DNA of 64,000 nucleotides from Augochlora pura (lineage: Eukaryota; Arthropoda; Insecta; Hymenoptera; Halictidae), in NCBI RefSeq assembly GCF_028453695.1, contig NC_135776.1:13152663-13216662 (forward strand). The letters run 5' to 3'. Shown piece after piece: positions 62,863 to 64,000 of the stretch. A program made the translations under genes and the position numbers. The notes beneath the pieces are model-generated. The model saw only the letters and a program-made list of their open reading frames with translations, did no database searches and was not told the DNA's origin. Within the stretch, counting starts at the first letter, position 1. Every line of letters starts with the position of its first letter.

Positions 62863-62957
62863 GACCCTGAGGGGCTGTAGCCGGCTGAGATTTGATGGCC
62901 GATTGCAGTATGGGCTTAGCGAACCCAAGGTGCTTGAGCTATGACGTAGGAGCGATG
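62863..62957 (-). repeat. Dispersed repeat, copy B (tail of the candidate SINE)
   Basis: Matches 37147-37240 over about 95 bp with scattered substitutions and a single-base gap. It shares TTAGCGAACCCAAGGTGC exactly (plus strand) and ends in ACGTAGGAG plus two or three bases and ATG. It lacks the 5S-like head seen in copy A, as a 5'-truncated insertion in the same (minus) orientation would. Beyond 62957 the two copies diverge completely. Confidence 0.8.
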
Positions 62958-63160
62958 GATAAAAGAATTGTTGAGAAACATGGGTAAATGAAATGGTAAA
63001 TAATGCATGGAGAACAATCAAAATTAAGGAAGGCGGTTTCTGCACAATCCGAGTACATGGATAAAAGGATCGCTGAGAGAAATACGAACAAAGAAGATCG
63101 TACGGAAAATAGCATGGAGGTCATTCTAAATTAAGAAAGGTATTTTATGATGGCGCGATT
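62955..63160. repeat. Diverged tandem duplication, ~102-107 bp unit
   Basis: Unit 1 starts ATGGATAAAAGAATTGTTGAG (62955) and unit 2 starts ATGGATAAAAGGATCGCTGAG (63057), here cited by their first 21 positions in part. Later landmarks GCATGGAG (63005, 63112) and AAATTAAGGAAGG / AAATTAAGAAAGG keep the same order. The middle of the unit is strongly diverged with small length changes. It directly abuts the copy B repeat, so it may be part of the same larger element. Confidence 0.7.
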
Positions 63161-64000
63161 GCATAAATTTTAGTAGAATTTACAACATGTAGGAGGACAA
63201 AAGTGTTTCTAGTTTTGGTTTCGAAATTTTCGGCTTTTTTTAACATACATAAGACATCACAGCACGGTATGTTTAACTGTTATTATTAGACTGCGCGTGT
63301 TTATGTTCTTAAAATATGCAGAAATATGCACATAACGTATGCAAGAATAGGAAAATGTGGAAGATGAACAGATGCGAGAATTATATGAGATAAGCAAAAG
63401 CTGTATTAAAACTGGCCAATGATGATAGTTCCACTTGTCATTGAATATAATTCTAATTCGAATTACAGTGGTATTTCTTTTGTATTATTTTTGAATAGCT
63501 GATAATTTTTATTATTTGGAATGGATTTATATACAATTTACTCGACATCAAGTAATTATTTTCCCGAATTAGGAGATGAATAGCAAATATAGAGCCAGCG
63601 ACAGATGACTAAACGACGAAAGAATAAATATTTTAGAGCAGCTAGCAAAATCTTCCGATCTCAATATAAATGTAAATTATGTGACACACTTGACAAAAGA
63701 TATGTACGAGAAGGGAAAGCAGTTTGCAATTTGCATAAATGTGCAAAGTGAGAGGACAAGTTCGCCTAAAATACTAAAAACCTCTACGAGTCCCGAGGTA
63801 TTATAAATAATCGTACATATTTGTTTGAGCTATTAATTATGTGCTTTTATTCTCGTACTCGTCACTTTCGTTTTTATTATGTCACGTTATTTTGTTTTAG
63901 CTAGAGTTATTTCACTTTTTAAAAGTAATATAATGGAAAATCATTGCTTCGAATATAATGTATCTCTTCCTACATTGCACAGAGTGCATCATTGGTATTC
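63161..64000. other. AT-rich non-coding stretch
   Basis: No gene, RNA or repeat recognised to the end of the window. Confidence 0.6.

Overview
This window looks like nuclear DNA of an insect, most likely a hymenopteran (bee, wasp or ant). That is inference, resting on AT-rich intronic and intergenic sequence with plentiful CpG, the absence of any operon-like gene order, and the transposon families present. There is no bacterial-style coding density. Almost all open frames of 60-140 codons in it are chance frames in non-coding DNA. I read it as intronic or intergenic sequence around one or a few long-intron genes.

Coding evidence. The best exon is on the minus strand at 36668-36773. It has a polypyrimidine/TTTCAG acceptor, a short 5' UTR, an ATG, 29 codons with a hydrophobic leucine-rich signal peptide, and a GTGACT donor. 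It would start a secreted or membrane protein whose other exons I cannot identify. It lies in a GC- and CpG-richer block (about 35.5-38.1 kb) that also holds a long CT/GA tract. Two weaker exon-like segments are at 4751-5125 (plus) and 20261-20326 (minus).

Mobile DNA is the main content I can support. (1) A TTAA-flanked, internally deleted piggyBac at 44549-45309 keeps the C-terminal transposase, including the GGVD-x2-D motif and part of the cysteine-rich domain. (2) A second piggyBac family at 24652-25643 has 19-bp perfect terminal inverted repeats, duplicated subterminal 18-bp palindromes and a decayed transposase tail. (3) A 249-bp TTAA-flanked MITE lies at 16543-16791. (4) A TA-flanked MITE at 20743-21350 has one arm amplified into three tandem ~110-bp units. 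(5) A pogo/Tigger-like TA-flanked MITE lies at 58517-58984. (6) A 5'-truncated, frameshifted Jockey/CR1-like LINE reverse transcriptase relic lies at 52302-53154 (minus). (7) Two copies of a dispersed repeat, at 37147-37364 and 62863-62957, share a ~95-bp tail. The first also has a minus-strand head resembling the 5S rRNA internal promoter region, which suggests a 5S-derived SINE.

The rest is AT-rich sequence with microsatellites (CT/GA tracts at 4936, 12568, 36377, 54990 and 62308), short degenerate tandem repeats, and no gene I can defend. I found no tRNA, complete rRNA, snRNA, known miRNA or CRISPR array by eye.
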